DNA of 64,000 nucleotides from Bacteroidota bacterium (GTDB taxonomy: Bacteria > Bacteroidota > Bacteroidia > Chitinophagales > Saprospiraceae), in assembly GCA_963169455.1 (NCBI GenBank), contig CAUJDW010000100.1, positions 1 to 64,000 on the forward strand, read 5' to 3'. The position numbers and the translations under genes are program-made. Under the pieces are notes generated by a model that was not told where the DNA came from, made no database searches, and worked only from the letters and a program-made list of their open reading frames with translations. This document shows, one piece after another, positions 8,657 through 17,113 of the stretch (positions are counted from its first letter, which is position 1; each line of letters begins with the position of its first letter).

Positions 8657-9313
8657 ATGGATCAGGAACAGTTTGCACAAATGATCGAACAGGCATACAA
8701 GAGCGCCCTTGAATCGGCGGACGCCATAAAAGCGGTTGCGGAGGCGGACCGGCAGGCGGCTTTACGGGAACTTGAGGCCGCGCAGGAAGCCCGAAAAACC
8801 GCCGAAGCCAATGGAGAAAAGATTGCAGGGGCATATTTCGAAGAGCGGCGGGCCCAATTGATGGAATTTTCCCGCCAGGAATTGCTGCGGCAACTCTGCA
8901 GGAAACACCTGGAAGCCGGAAAAAAGCCGGAAGAAATTGCCCAGTGGCTCGATGTGCCCCTGGATTGCGTCGGCGCCATACAGGATGTTATGGCCAGGGC
9001 AGGTTCCGGAAAAGGAAAAAGAACAGCGCTGAGAGGCAACCCCCGGCTGCGGTATGCCAACAGCGGCAGGGGCGGCTCCATCTATTTCGAAAGTGAAGAA
9101 ACGGCTTTCCAGATGTGGTGGGAATTTGCCGGCGGCGACGCCCTGGCTATCATTGGCGTCCCTGACGAAAATCAGTGGGAAGAACTCACCCGCCTGCCGC
9201 CCGACAGGCGGGAGGAGACCCTTCGGTTCATCGCAGAGCAGGTGATTGACGATCAGGCCTCCGGCAAAGGATCCTTCGCAATAGGGCGCGATTTTCTGAC
9301 TATTTACTCCTGA
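8657..9313 (+). CDS. uncharacterised coiled-coil protein
   Basis: I do not recognise this 218-aa cytoplasmic protein. Residues 5-90 are a charged, alanine-rich helix, probably a coiled coil. Residues 80-110 (LCRKHLEAGKKPEEIAQWLDVP) look like a helix-turn-helix-like segment, similar to the tails of Rpn-type proteins. The C-terminal 100 residues form a separate globular part with NSGRGGSIYFESEETAFQMWW and the ending GSFAIGRDFLTIYS. It lies 19 bp after the LamG gene. There is no signal peptide. Confidence 0.7.
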   Translation: MDQEQFAQMIEQAYKSALESADAIKAVAEADRQAALRELEAAQEARKTAEANGEKIAGAYFEERRAQLMEFSRQELLRQLCRKHLEAGKKPEEIAQWLDVPLDCVGAIQDVMARAGSGKGKRTALRGNPRLRYANSGRGGSIYFESEETAFQMWWEFAGGDALAIIGVPDENQWEELTRLPPDRREETLRFIAEQVIDDQASGKGSFAIGRDFLTIYS

Positions 9314-9428
9314 GCGCCATCAGGCAAAACCACAGGGGCGGAAAATCCGTTTAAATTCCAAAATTCCCGGCTAATGGGCGGCGAGTCCTGTGTTTATCCC
9401 TAAATTCGCAGTCCGAATAGAAGATTCC

Positions 9429-11528
9429 ATGGAAAATATCACCTTTCAATACCCCAACTGGTACGTTTTGCTCTGCGTCCTGCTTGGGCTCGTTTCTGCG
9501 CTGTTCCTGTATTTCCGCGACAAGGCCTTCCGCGAACAGCCGCCCTACCTCCATGCCTTTATGGGCCTTTTCCGCTTCCTCTCGGTAACGGGCATCGCTC
9601 TGCTGCTGCTCACCCCCCTGCTTAAACACCTGATCACGGAAGTGAAAAAACCGCTTGTCATTTTGGCGCAGGACGTATCCGAGTCGGTGGGCGCCGAACT
9701 GGATGAGCAGGAAAAGGCCGCCTACCGGCAGTCGTGGCAACAATTGCGCGAAGAACTGGGCGAACAATACGATGTAAAGGAATACGCCTTCGGAAGTTCG
9801 GTACGGGAGGGCGCCGATTTTCCGTTTACCGATAAACTGAGCAACATATCGGAAATGCTCTCCACTGCCTACAACCTGTACAGTAACCAGAACCTGGGCG
9901 CCCTCATCCTGGCCACCGACGGCATCTACAACGAGGGCAGCAACCCGGCCTACGCCGCCAATAAACTGGGCGCGCCGGTGTACACGATCGCCCTGGGCGA
10001 TACCACCCCGAAGCGCGACCTGGTGATCAAGCGGCTGTTCCACAACCACATCGCTTACCTGGGCGACAAGTTCAGCGTACAGGCCGATATCGCGGCCGAA
10101 AATGCCGCGGGCAGCAACAGCCGCCTCAGCGTTTACAAGGTGGAGGGCAGCGGCGCGCGCCTGCTCCAGCAGTTCCCTGTGAATATAGGAGGCAACGACT
10201 TCTTCGAAACCCGCGAGTTTGTACTGGACGCCGATAAGGCCGGCGTGCAGCGCTTCAGGGTGGTGCTCAGCGAAATCTCCGGCGAGGCCAGCACGGCCAA
10301 CAACACCAGGGATATTTTTGTAGACGTGCTGGACGCCCGCCAGAAAATTCTCCTGCTGGCCAATTCCCCGCATCCGGACATCGCCGCCATCCGGCAGGCC
10401 GTTTCCAGCAACAAGAATTACGAAGTCAAAGTAGAGTACATCAGCAGCCTCCGGGAAAATGTGGCCGCCTACGATTTCGTCATCCTCCACCAGCTGCCCA
10501 GCCGCGTTCATGACGCCTCAGGGGTGCTCAACACCCTGAATCAGCAGAACATTTCCCGCCTCTTCATAACAGGGGCGCAAACCAACTTCCCGCGCCTCAA
10601 CCAGATGCAGAACCTGATAGACATCAGCGCCGGTGGAGACAACACCAACGAAGTGCAGGCCCGCATCGCCCCTGATTTCGGGCTGTTCAAACTTTCGGAA
10701 CCGCTGCGGGACAAACTGATCAACTTCCCGCCCCTGATCGCGCCATTCGGTGAGTACGCCGTTTCCGGCGACGGCCAGGTGCTGCTCAACCAGCGCATCG
10801 GCAAGATCGATACCCGCTACCCGCTGCTGGTGCTGGGCCAGCAGGGAAGGGCCAAAGTAGGGGTTTTATGCGGCGAGGGCATCTGGAAATGGCGCCTCTT
10901 CGACTTCCTGCAGCACCAGAACCACGAAATATTCAACGAGATCGTCACCAAAACGGTGCAGTATCTCAGCCTCAAGGAGGACAAACGCCGCTTCCGGGCC
11001 AGCCTGAGCAAAAACATCTTCAACGAGAACGAAAATATTTACTTCGACGCCGAACTGTACAACGAGAGCTTCGAACTGGTCAACGAACCCGACGCCAGCC
11101 TGGTGATCACCAATGCAGAGGGAAAAGACTTCAGCTACACCTTCAACAGGGTGGGCAATGCCTATCAGCTCAACGCCGGCATCCTGCCGGTGGGCAACTA
11201 CAGCTTCCGCGCTTCTACCAACTACAACGGCGAAAACCTGAGCTACGACGGCCAGTTCAGTGTGCAGCCCATCCAGCTGGAATCCTTTGAAACCACGGCC
11301 GACCACGGCATGCTCCGCCTGCTCAGCGAACAGTACGGCGGGCAATTGCTCTACCCCGGGGAAATGAACCGCATTCCGGAACTGATACGCGAAAAAGGGG
11401 CCCTTAAACCGGTGATTTACGAAACCTCCAAAACCCGGCCCGCAATTAACCTCAAATGGATATTCTTCCTGCTGCTCGGGTTGCTGGCGGCAGAATGGTT
11501 CCTCAGGCGATATTTCGGAGGGTATTAG
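9429..11528 (+). CDS. vWA-like / glutamine-amidotransferase-like membrane protein
   Basis: This 699-aa protein has two N-terminal helices (WYVLLCVLLGLVSALFLYF and FLSVTGIALLLLTPLLK), a vWA-like region (about 85-230, VILAQDVSESVG and ILATDGIYNEGSNP) and a class-I-GATase-like region (about 300-500, LLANSPHPDIAAIRQAV). Beta segments follow, then a C-terminal helix (WIFFLLLGLLAAEWFLRRYF). This layout is common in Bacteroidota proteins grouped with BatA/B-type genes, but no MoxR or Bat genes are beside it. The MIDAS motif is degenerate (DVSES), so metal binding is uncertain. An upstream in-frame ATG at 9390 would add residues without family character. ATG 9429 places the first helix correctly. Confidence 0.82.
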   Translation: MENITFQYPNWYVLLCVLLGLVSALFLYFRDKAFREQPPYLHAFMGLFRFLSVTGIALLLLTPLLKHLITEVKKPLVILAQDVSESVGAELDEQEKAAYRQSWQQLREELGEQYDVKEYAFGSSVREGADFPFTDKLSNISEMLSTAYNLYSNQNLGALILATDGIYNEGSNPAYAANKLGAPVYTIALGDTTPKRDLVIKRLFHNHIAYLGDKFSVQADIAAENAAGSNSRLSVYKVEGSGARLLQQFPVNIGGNDFFETREFVLDADKAGVQRFRVVLSEISGEASTANNTRDIFVDVLDARQKILLLANSPHPDIAAIRQAVSSNKNYEVKVEYISSLRENVAAYDFVILHQLPSRVHDASGVLNTLNQQNISRLFITGAQTNFPRLNQMQNLIDISAGGDNTNEVQARIAPDFGLFKLSEPLRDKLINFPPLIAPFGEYAVSGDGQVLLNQRIGKIDTRYPLLVLGQQGRAKVGVLCGEGIWKWRLFDFLQHQNHEIFNEIVTKTVQYLSLKEDKRRFRASLSKNIFNENENIYFDAELYNESFELVNEPDASLVITNAEGKDFSYTFNRVGNAYQLNAGILPVGNYSFRASTNYNGENLSYDGQFSVQPIQLESFETTADHGMLRLLSEQYGGQLLYPGEMNRIPELIREKGALKPVIYETSKTRPAINLKWIFFLLLGLLAAEWFLRRYFGGY

Positions 11529-11788
11529 GCAGAGCCTCAACAGGTTCCATCCGGCTGTGCGAGCCGGATAAAGGTTTTTTACCCGACTCATCCCGACAGG
11601 CGCAGGGAGGATTCATCCGGGCGGAGGGGGCAAGTTTCAAGTTTCAGGGTTTCAGGGTTGGCTCCGGGATTATCCGCGGAAAAGCCACGGGGTGACTGAA
11701 CGCTGGAAAAACCGGGGCGCGTCACGCCGTGACGGGATGCCATTGCTCATCCAAGCGTCGGGGTGAGTATCGGGGCCTGAGAAACGGC

Positions 11789-11828
11789 AAAAAAAAAGCG
11801 CGGGATGACATCCCGCGCTTTTTTTTTG
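11789..11828. terminator. bidirectional terminator
   Basis: A perfect AAAAAAAGCGCGGGA / TCCCGCGCTTTTTTT hairpin with a 5-base loop lies 5 bp beyond the stop of the leftward DUF3276 gene. The A-run on one side and T-run on the other allow it to work in both directions. The 260 bp between the vWA gene and this hairpin contain short GTTTCAGG repeats and no gene. Confidence 0.9.
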
Positions 11829-11833
11829 CCCAC

Positions 11834-12262
11834 TTACCAGGACATATCATCGTCGCCGTCGCCGTCGACTTCGAACTTGGGCTTCGCCTGCGGCCTGGCC
11901 CTTTCGGAGCCATTGTCCTCCGGATCGAAATCATCATCGTAGTCATCTTCACGGCCGTCCTCGTATTCCTGATGGCGGCGGGCAAACTCATCGTAGTCAT
12001 ATTCGGGCATCAGGTTGCCTTTCACGTGGTCGATGGCTTCCTGGAGGCTTTCGAGAAAACGGTTGAAGTCTTCTTTATAGAGGAAAATCTTGTGCCGCTC
12101 ATACCCCTCGCCATTGAATTTTTTGGTGCTTTCCGTCAGCGTGAGGTAGTAATCTTCGCCCTTCGTCTTCCGCACATCAAAGAAGTAGGTTCTCCTCTTT
12201 CCCGCCCGCACTTTCTTGGAGTACACACTTTCGAATCTTCTCTGGTTTCTCTCGTTTTCCAC
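11834..12262 (-). CDS. DUF3276 / PUR-like nucleic-acid-binding protein
   Basis: This 142-aa protein starts at GTG. Residues 1-85 (VYSKKVRAGKRRTYFFDVR, YLTLTESTKKFNGEGYERHK, IFLYKEDFNRFLESLQEAI) match the Bacteroidota DUF3276 family. That family has the PUR-alpha fold seen in the Borrelia and Bacteroidota single-strand nucleic-acid-binding proteins. The last 55 residues are an acidic tail (EDDYDDDFDPEDNGSE). It is likely an abundant cytoplasmic RNA/DNA-binding protein of unknown target. It has a good promoter and its own terminator, so it is monocistronic. Confidence 0.88.
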   Translation of the reverse strand: MENERNQRRFESVYSKKVRAGKRRTYFFDVRKTKGEDYYLTLTESTKKFNGEGYERHKIFLYKEDFNRFLESLQEAIDHVKGNLMPEYDYDEFARRHQEYEDGREDDYDDDFDPEDNGSERARPQAKPKFEVDGDGDDDMSW

Positions 12263-12299
12263 TTTGATTGAGTTTAGTTAATGAAATTTTACTCCCATA

Positions 12300-12329
12300 C
12301 AAAAGTAATTAATTGTGGAAAAATTCAAA
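12300..12329 (-). promoter_or_regulatory. promoter of the DUF3276 gene
   Basis: On the minus strand TTTG (complement of 12326-12329), an 18-bp spacer and TACTTTTG (complement of 12300-12307) form a full Bacteroidota sigma-A-type promoter, 38 bp before the GTG start. Confidence 0.75.
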
Positions 12330-12382
12330 AAAATAGATTGGCAATCTGAGCGGGCGCCTTTATTTCGTTCAAACACCTGATT

Positions 12383-13000
12383 TTAAAAGCTTTCAAGGGT
12401 AGAATACAAGGGTATCTCGAAGAAGTATTTCTGGCCTTCCCAAACATGGAGCACCAGCAGCCAGGCCGTTTCCCCCTCGGCGCATTCCAGCCTCGGATCC
12501 GTCCCCATGTATTGTCCGTCGATCCACCAGTGGAAAAGGAAAGGCCCAATGGGAAGGGGGTAGCCCGTATCGCGGAAGACGGCATGGAGGCTCGTGCCCC
12601 CGGCAAAACATTCCTCGCGGATGATTTCGAGGCCCAGCACATTGCCTTCCAGCGGAACGGCCCCGGCGAAGTTGACAAAGGGCGCCCGCCTGCTTTCACA
12701 GGGATTGGCGTATTTCATCATGATCATCATGGGCTGGCCGCCCTCGCAACAGGGAACGGCGGAGATCAGCGTTCCGCATTGCTCCCCGCCCAGGCGGATC
12801 AGGCGTTCCTGTTCTTCAGCGACAGCAGCAACGCAGGGCGGCAGGCCGCCGCAGTCCGGCAACGGAGGGGCTTTGTAGGCCATCTGTTCAACCCCAATGG
12901 AATTGGCCGGCTCAGGAAGGGGCGTGTCATCCTCCCGGCACGCTGCCACAAGGGCCGCCAGCAGGAAAAAGGCGCTAAATCTTTGAAGGAGGTTTTTCAT
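12383..13000 (-). CDS. lipoprotein, hypothetical
   Basis: This 205-aa protein has a lipoprotein signal peptide with lipobox LVAAC (MKNLLQRFSAFFLLAALVAAC), followed by an acidic REDDTPLPEP tether. The mature part is rich in cysteine (CGGLPPC, CGTLISAVPCCEGG) and contains WWIDGQYMGTDPRLECAEG near the end. I do not recognise a named family. It is probably exposed on the periplasmic or outer face of the outer membrane. It stands alone between DUF3276 and the ABC exporter. Confidence 0.78.
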   Translation of the reverse strand: MKNLLQRFSAFFLLAALVAACREDDTPLPEPANSIGVEQMAYKAPPLPDCGGLPPCVAAVAEEQERLIRLGGEQCGTLISAVPCCEGGQPMMIMMKYANPCESRRAPFVNFAGAVPLEGNVLGLEIIREECFAGGTSLHAVFRDTGYPLPIGPFLFHWWIDGQYMGTDPRLECAEGETAWLLVLHVWEGQKYFFEIPLYSTLESF

Positions 13001-13174
13001 GGCTATATCGTTTAGTGGTGTTAAACCAATCCGGCAGCCACGGCTAAACCTCGTTGCCTGCTAAAGCCCCCATTCCCAGGGAGTTTATGCCGGCAAACAG
13101 GCCAATCAGGCAGGAAGAAAACGGCTTCTGCTTTTCTTACTATTTACGAAGGAATGGGCAAAAAGTCAAGTTTT

Positions 13175-15013
13175 TTAGCCCCGGGCAGCCTCCTCGGCTT
13201 CTTCCAGGCTTTGTTTTTCGAACTGTTCGTAGTAGTACCCCCTGTTCCGGAGCAGTTCTTCGTGGGTTCCCGCTTCGACGATGGCCCCGTCATCCAGGAC
13301 GATGATCTTGTCAAACTGAAGGAGCGAATAGATGCGGTGGGTAATAATAATGGCCGTTTTGTCGGCAAGCGCGCCCGACAAGTGCCCGAGGATTTGTTTT
13401 TCCGTTTTGGTATCGACGGCGGAGAGGCAATCGTCGAGGATGACCACATCGGGTTGTTTGATGAAAGCCCGGGCGATGGACACCCTTTGTTTCTGCCCGC
13501 CCGAGAGGGTCACGCCGCGTTCGCCGACGAGGGTGTCGAAGCCGTCCGACAAGCCCATGATATCGTCGTAAACAGCGGCGTGGCGGGCGTGTTTTTCGGC
13601 CTCTTCGCGGCTCGCATCGGCTTTGCCGAAAGAAATGTTGTTGGCGATGGTGTCCGAGAAGAGGAAGACGTCCTGCGGAACGTAACCGATGCGCTGGCGG
13701 AGTTGCCCGAGGCTATGCTGGCGAATATCTCTGCCGTCGATCCGTATGGCGCCCCCCGTGGGGTCGTACATGCGCACGAGCAGGTCGGCCAGGGTGGTCT
13801 TACCGGAGCCGGTCCGCCCGATGACGGCCATTTTCTGCCCCGGCTCCAGCCGGAAACTAACCTCCCGCAGGGCCTGAATGCCTGTATCGGGATAGGTAAA
13901 AGAAACCCGGTCGAACTCGATAAGGCCCCTGATCGGCTCCGCCTCGGGCGCCGGTCCCGGAGGGCTGCTGATTTCAGGGCGGGTGTTCAGAAATTCATTA
14001 ATGCGCTTCTGGGAAGCCGCGGCCTGTTGAATGATGGAGGCGATCCAGCCGATGGAGGTCACCGGCCAGGTGAGCATGTTGACGTAGATCACAAATTCAG
14101 CAATGTTGCCTGGCGTGATGCTGCCCTTCACGGCCTGCAACCCGCCCACATATACGGTGATAACCGTGCTGGCGCCGATCAGCAGGATCATCAGGGGGTA
14201 AAAGAAGGCGTCCACCTTCGCCATGGAGAGGGACTTTTGCTTGTAGTCCTCACTCAGGGCTGCGAAAAAGCGCGACATGGGCCCCTCCTGCACATAGGAC
14301 TTCACCACGCGGATACCCGAATATACCTCCTGTGCATTGCTGTTGAGCGTAGCCAGCTGCTGCTGAATGACCTCGCTCCTCTTGTTGATCATGTTGCTGA
14401 CGTAATAGATGGAAATGGAAAGCAGCGGCAGGGGCGCAATGGAATACAGGGTCAGCTCGACGCTGACGCTGAGCATGGAGTAGATGACCAGCACGAAGAG
14501 CGACACCAGGTTGATGCCGTACAGCACCGCCGGGCCGAGGTAGTTGCGAACCTTGGAGACGTCTTCCGTGATCCGGGACATGAGGTCGCCCGTATTGTTG
14601 CGTTTGTAAAAAGACAGGCTCAGTTTCTCGTAGTGGGCGAAAATTTCCTTGCGCATGTCATACTCGATGAGCCGCGACATGACGATGATGGTCTGGCGCA
14701 TCAGGTACATGAACACCCCCATCAGCAGGGCCAGCAGCAGCACCAGCAGCCCGAAATACAACAAAGACTTTCCGAGAACCTGGAAAAGCTCCGGCTGCAG
14801 CCCGAAGCCCTGGAACAGCCCGTAAAGCCCGATGTTCTCCACCACCAGGTCCAGCGCTTCCCGGATCATCTGGGGTTGCAGGACGCGAAAGTAGTTGGAC
14901 AGAGACACGAAAATGATGCCCAACAGGAACCGCCCGCGGTATCGGAGGAAAAACTTGTTCAGATAGGCCAGTTCTTTCACAGCAATCGGGTTCTTCTTTT
15001 CTGGAATACTCAT
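13175..15013 (-). CDS. ABC exporter, fused permease and ATPase
   Basis: This 612-aa half-transporter resembles MsbA/BmrA. Residues 30-320 form a six-helix type IV exporter domain (FLLGIIFVSLSNYF, LVLLLALLMGVFMYL, LMILLIGASTVITVYVG). Residues 350-595 form the nucleotide-binding domain with Walker A GRTGSGKTTLADLL, Q-loop IGYVPQDVFLF, signature LSGGQKQRVSIARAF, Walker B VVILDDCLSAVD and H-switch IIITHR. It works as a homodimer or heterodimer exporting lipids or drugs; the substrate is not predictable. It is divergent from fbp. A minus-strand TATTTTTG (complement of 15030-15037) is a candidate -7 box. Confidence 0.93.
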   Translation of the reverse strand: MSIPEKKNPIAVKELAYLNKFFLRYRGRFLLGIIFVSLSNYFRVLQPQMIREALDLVVENIGLYGLFQGFGLQPELFQVLGKSLLYFGLLVLLLALLMGVFMYLMRQTIIVMSRLIEYDMRKEIFAHYEKLSLSFYKRNNTGDLMSRITEDVSKVRNYLGPAVLYGINLVSLFVLVIYSMLSVSVELTLYSIAPLPLLSISIYYVSNMINKRSEVIQQQLATLNSNAQEVYSGIRVVKSYVQEGPMSRFFAALSEDYKQKSLSMAKVDAFFYPLMILLIGASTVITVYVGGLQAVKGSITPGNIAEFVIYVNMLTWPVTSIGWIASIIQQAAASQKRINEFLNTRPEISSPPGPAPEAEPIRGLIEFDRVSFTYPDTGIQALREVSFRLEPGQKMAVIGRTGSGKTTLADLLVRMYDPTGGAIRIDGRDIRQHSLGQLRQRIGYVPQDVFLFSDTIANNISFGKADASREEAEKHARHAAVYDDIMGLSDGFDTLVGERGVTLSGGQKQRVSIARAFIKQPDVVILDDCLSAVDTKTEKQILGHLSGALADKTAIIITHRIYSLLQFDKIIVLDDGAIVEAGTHEELLRNRGYYYEQFEKQSLEEAEEAARG

Positions 15014-15105
15014 GTATTAACCCACAGGGCAAAAATAAGTTTTTATTTGGCCCACCGCTCTCTGAGAAGCGTTATCTTTAAGCAAGGAAACAAAGCCTGC
15101 CAGAT

Positions 15106-16116
15106 ATGAACCGAATTGTAACCCTGGATGAATTCATCATTCGCCGGCAGAAGGATTTTCCCTTCGCTTCCGGCGAGCTGACCGGCCTGCTGCGGGACAT
15201 CGGCGTCGCCGCAAAAATCGTCAACCGCGAAGTGAATAAGGCCGGCCTGGTCAGCATCCTCGGTGTTGCAGGGGAAGCGAACGCCTCCGGCGACGACGTC
15301 CAGAAGCTGGACCTTTACGCTAATGAAAAGCTTATCGATTGCCTGAAAAACAGCGGCGAGTGCTGCGGCATCGCATCCGAAGAGATGGAAGATTTCATAC
15401 CCATTCCATCTCTTGCGCCCAAAACCTCCAAGTACATCGTCGTCTTTGACCCGCTCGACGGCTCTTCCAATATCGACGTCAATGTCTCTGTGGGTACTAT
15501 TTTCGGCATCTACCGCCGCATCAGCGACCCGGAAGGGCTCTGCAGCCTCGAGGATTTCCTGCAGAAAGGCGCCCAGCTGGTGGCCGCGGGTTACGTCCTG
15601 TACGGCACTTCCACCATCCTGGTCTATTCCACCGGCCGGGGCGTGAACGGCTTCACCCTGGACCCCACCATCGGCGAGTTTTGCCTGTCCCACCGCGACA
15701 TCAAGATACCCGCCAGGGGCAGCCATTATTCGGTAAATCAGGGCTATTACCTCAAATTCGATGTGGAAATGCGCCGCTATATCGACCACTGTTCGGATAT
15801 GAACCTCGGCCTGCGCTACATCGGCTCCATGGTATCCGATATTCACCGCATCCTGCTCAAGGGGGGGATATTCCTGTACCCGAATACCCGAAAGTACCCA
15901 CATGGCAAGCTCCGCCTCGTCTATGAGTGCAACCCCCTTTCGTTTATCGTCGAACAGGCCGGCGGCAAGGCCATCACCTGCCAGCTGGAACGCATCCTGG
16001 ATATGCCTGTCGAACAACTGCACCAACGCGCCACTATCGCCATCGGCTCACCGGATATGGTGGACGAAATGAAGGCTTTCGTCGAAAGGTACAGCGCCGC
16101 ACCGGCCATGAGGTAG
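15106..16116 (+). CDS. fbp: class I fructose-1,6-bisphosphatase
   Basis: This 336-aa enzyme hydrolyses fructose-1,6-bisphosphate to fructose-6-phosphate in gluconeogenesis. Class I signatures are visible: the metal-binding SEEMEDF region, VVFDPLDGSSNIDVNVSVG with the catalytic acidic residues, YIGSMVSDIHRILLKGG, and the C-terminal NPLSFIVEQAGGKA motif. Length matches the family (330-340 aa). It is transcribed alone. The 62 bp after its stop lead into the repeat region at 16178. Confidence 0.96.
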   Translation: MNRIVTLDEFIIRRQKDFPFASGELTGLLRDIGVAAKIVNREVNKAGLVSILGVAGEANASGDDVQKLDLYANEKLIDCLKNSGECCGIASEEMEDFIPIPSLAPKTSKYIVVFDPLDGSSNIDVNVSVGTIFGIYRRISDPEGLCSLEDFLQKGAQLVAAGYVLYGTSTILVYSTGRGVNGFTLDPTIGEFCLSHRDIKIPARGSHYSVNQGYYLKFDVEMRRYIDHCSDMNLGLRYIGSMVSDIHRILLKGGIFLYPNTRKYPHGKLRLVYECNPLSFIVEQAGGKAITCQLERILDMPVEQLHQRATIAIGSPDMVDEMKAFVERYSAAPAMR

Positions 16117-16177
16117 GCAGTGGGCTGAGCGCAGCGAGGGCGGGGCAGGTTGCTGGTTTCCGGGTTTGCCCGGGGCT

Positions 16178-16367
16178 CACCTTGCCTCTAATGTCGTCAA
16201 CTTAAGATTTTCGTAGCAGGCCTGTCAGCGTCTGGCTAAGCAGAGATTACTCGACGCGAGCCAGCCGCTGACTACTCCCGCGTCAGTCAGCGGCTGACTC
16301 GCTTAGGTTAAGTCCAGGCTCAGTCAGTCGCTGACAGCGTTAAGTTGACGACATTACACCTTGCCTC
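16178..16367. mobile_element. 168-bp MITE-like element with 17-bp TIRs and 11-bp direct repeats
   Basis: TAATGTCGTCAACTTAA at 16189-16205 is a perfect inverted copy of 16340-16356. The 168-bp unit is bordered by an exact 11-bp direct repeat CACCTTGCCTC (16178-16188 and 16357-16367), as expected for a target duplication. The interior has no ORF but carries several overlapping palindromic CAGCCGCTGACT / AGTCAGCGGCTG motifs. One degenerate end of the same type lies at 2779-2795. The features fit a non-autonomous transposable element whose transposase is elsewhere. The remaining 100 bp up to the next gene hold nothing recognisable. Confidence 0.8.
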
Positions 16368-16470
16368 CCCCTCTCCCGACTTGCCCGGCTCGCAGAGTCG
16401 GGCCTCCCAGCCTCCCTTGGCGTTGCAGGGGCTGCCAGGCAATTCCACCCTGCTCCCAGTGCTGTCGGCG

Positions 16471-16746
16471 CTAGCCCTTCATCCACTCCACCCCTCCGTT
16501 GAAAAAGGCGTACAGCAGTGCGGCGAGGATGGGGGCGATCACCGAAACGCCCATGAATGTAAAATACCAGCGCGGCGCCCGCGAGCGCTCCACCAGTTCC
16601 ACTACCAGGGAAACCAGTAGTATGAGCAGGAAAATGCCGCCAATGAAAAGGCTGAGCATGGTAGCCAGGTAATCGTCGGCCATCCACAGCAGCAGGTACA
16701 GTATGGTTTCAAGCAGCAGGATCTCGAGGGGGCGTATGCGTTCCAT
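16471..16746 (-). CDS. small three-helix membrane protein
   Basis: This 91-aa protein (MERIRPLEILLLETILYLLLW) has three hydrophobic stretches at about residues 8-24, 30-50 and 63-84, with a basic patch VERSRAPRW between the second and third. It resembles small conserved integral membrane proteins of Bacteroidota, but no function is known to me. It is followed by the MITE-like element. Its 5' side faces a 209-bp gap with an AT-rich stretch near 16830-16870 and no other gene. Confidence 0.65.
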   Translation of the reverse strand: MERIRPLEILLLETILYLLLWMADDYLATMLSLFIGGIFLLILLVSLVVELVERSRAPRWYFTFMGVSVIAPILAALLYAFFNGGVEWMKG

Positions 16747-16955
16747 TTTTTTCGGAATTTCCCGGGAAAGCTACGGAAAAAACGGGAAGATGGCATTCAG
16801 CCCTGCATCCGGGGGGCAGTGGCTCCAGATATTTTAATTTTCCATGATATTATAAAAAAAAGCTATGGCATCTTTTTTGCCTGAGGAAAGAAAACGCGGT
16901 ATAAGGGCGAAGAAGCTCCGGGGCCGCTTTGGTTAACAAGAACAAACATACTGTC

Positions 16956-17063
16956 ATGATCCACGAGAAAACTACGCCCGTTTACCGGGATGTCAGGCTA
17001 TGGCTGATTTTGGCCTCCTTTCTGATACTGGCCTGGCTGGCGGTGAAGAACTACCCGATGTAG
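16956..17063 (+). CDS. 35-aa single-pass membrane peptide
   Basis: An ATG at 16956 opens a 35-codon frame reading MIHEKTTPVYRDVRLWLILA and then a hydrophobic run (WLILASFLILAWLAV) ending VKNYPM. A polar N-terminus, one transmembrane helix and a short basic tail are typical of small bacterial membrane proteins. A strong hairpin terminator starts 12 bp after the stop, which supports it being the end of a real transcript. Without conservation data the call stays tentative. Confidence 0.5.
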   Translation: MIHEKTTPVYRDVRLWLILASFLILAWLAVKNYPM

Positions 17064-17074
17064 GGCACATCCGG

Positions 17075-17108
17075 GAGGCCTTTGAGGTTTTGAAACCTCA
17101 AAGGCCTC
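17075..17108. terminator. 16-bp perfect hairpin between convergent genes
   Basis: GAGGCCTTTGAGGTTT (17075-17090) and its exact complement (17093-17108) enclose a 2-base loop. It sits 5 bp beyond the stop of leftward nadC and 12 bp after the small rightward ORF, so it probably ends both transcripts. There is no strong T-run. Confidence 0.7.
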
Positions 17109-17113
17109 TCCTG

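Noticed and set aside
13154-15109. 651-codon rightward frame over the ABC exporter
   Set aside because: Shadow frame of a gene with all ABC motifs on the other strand.
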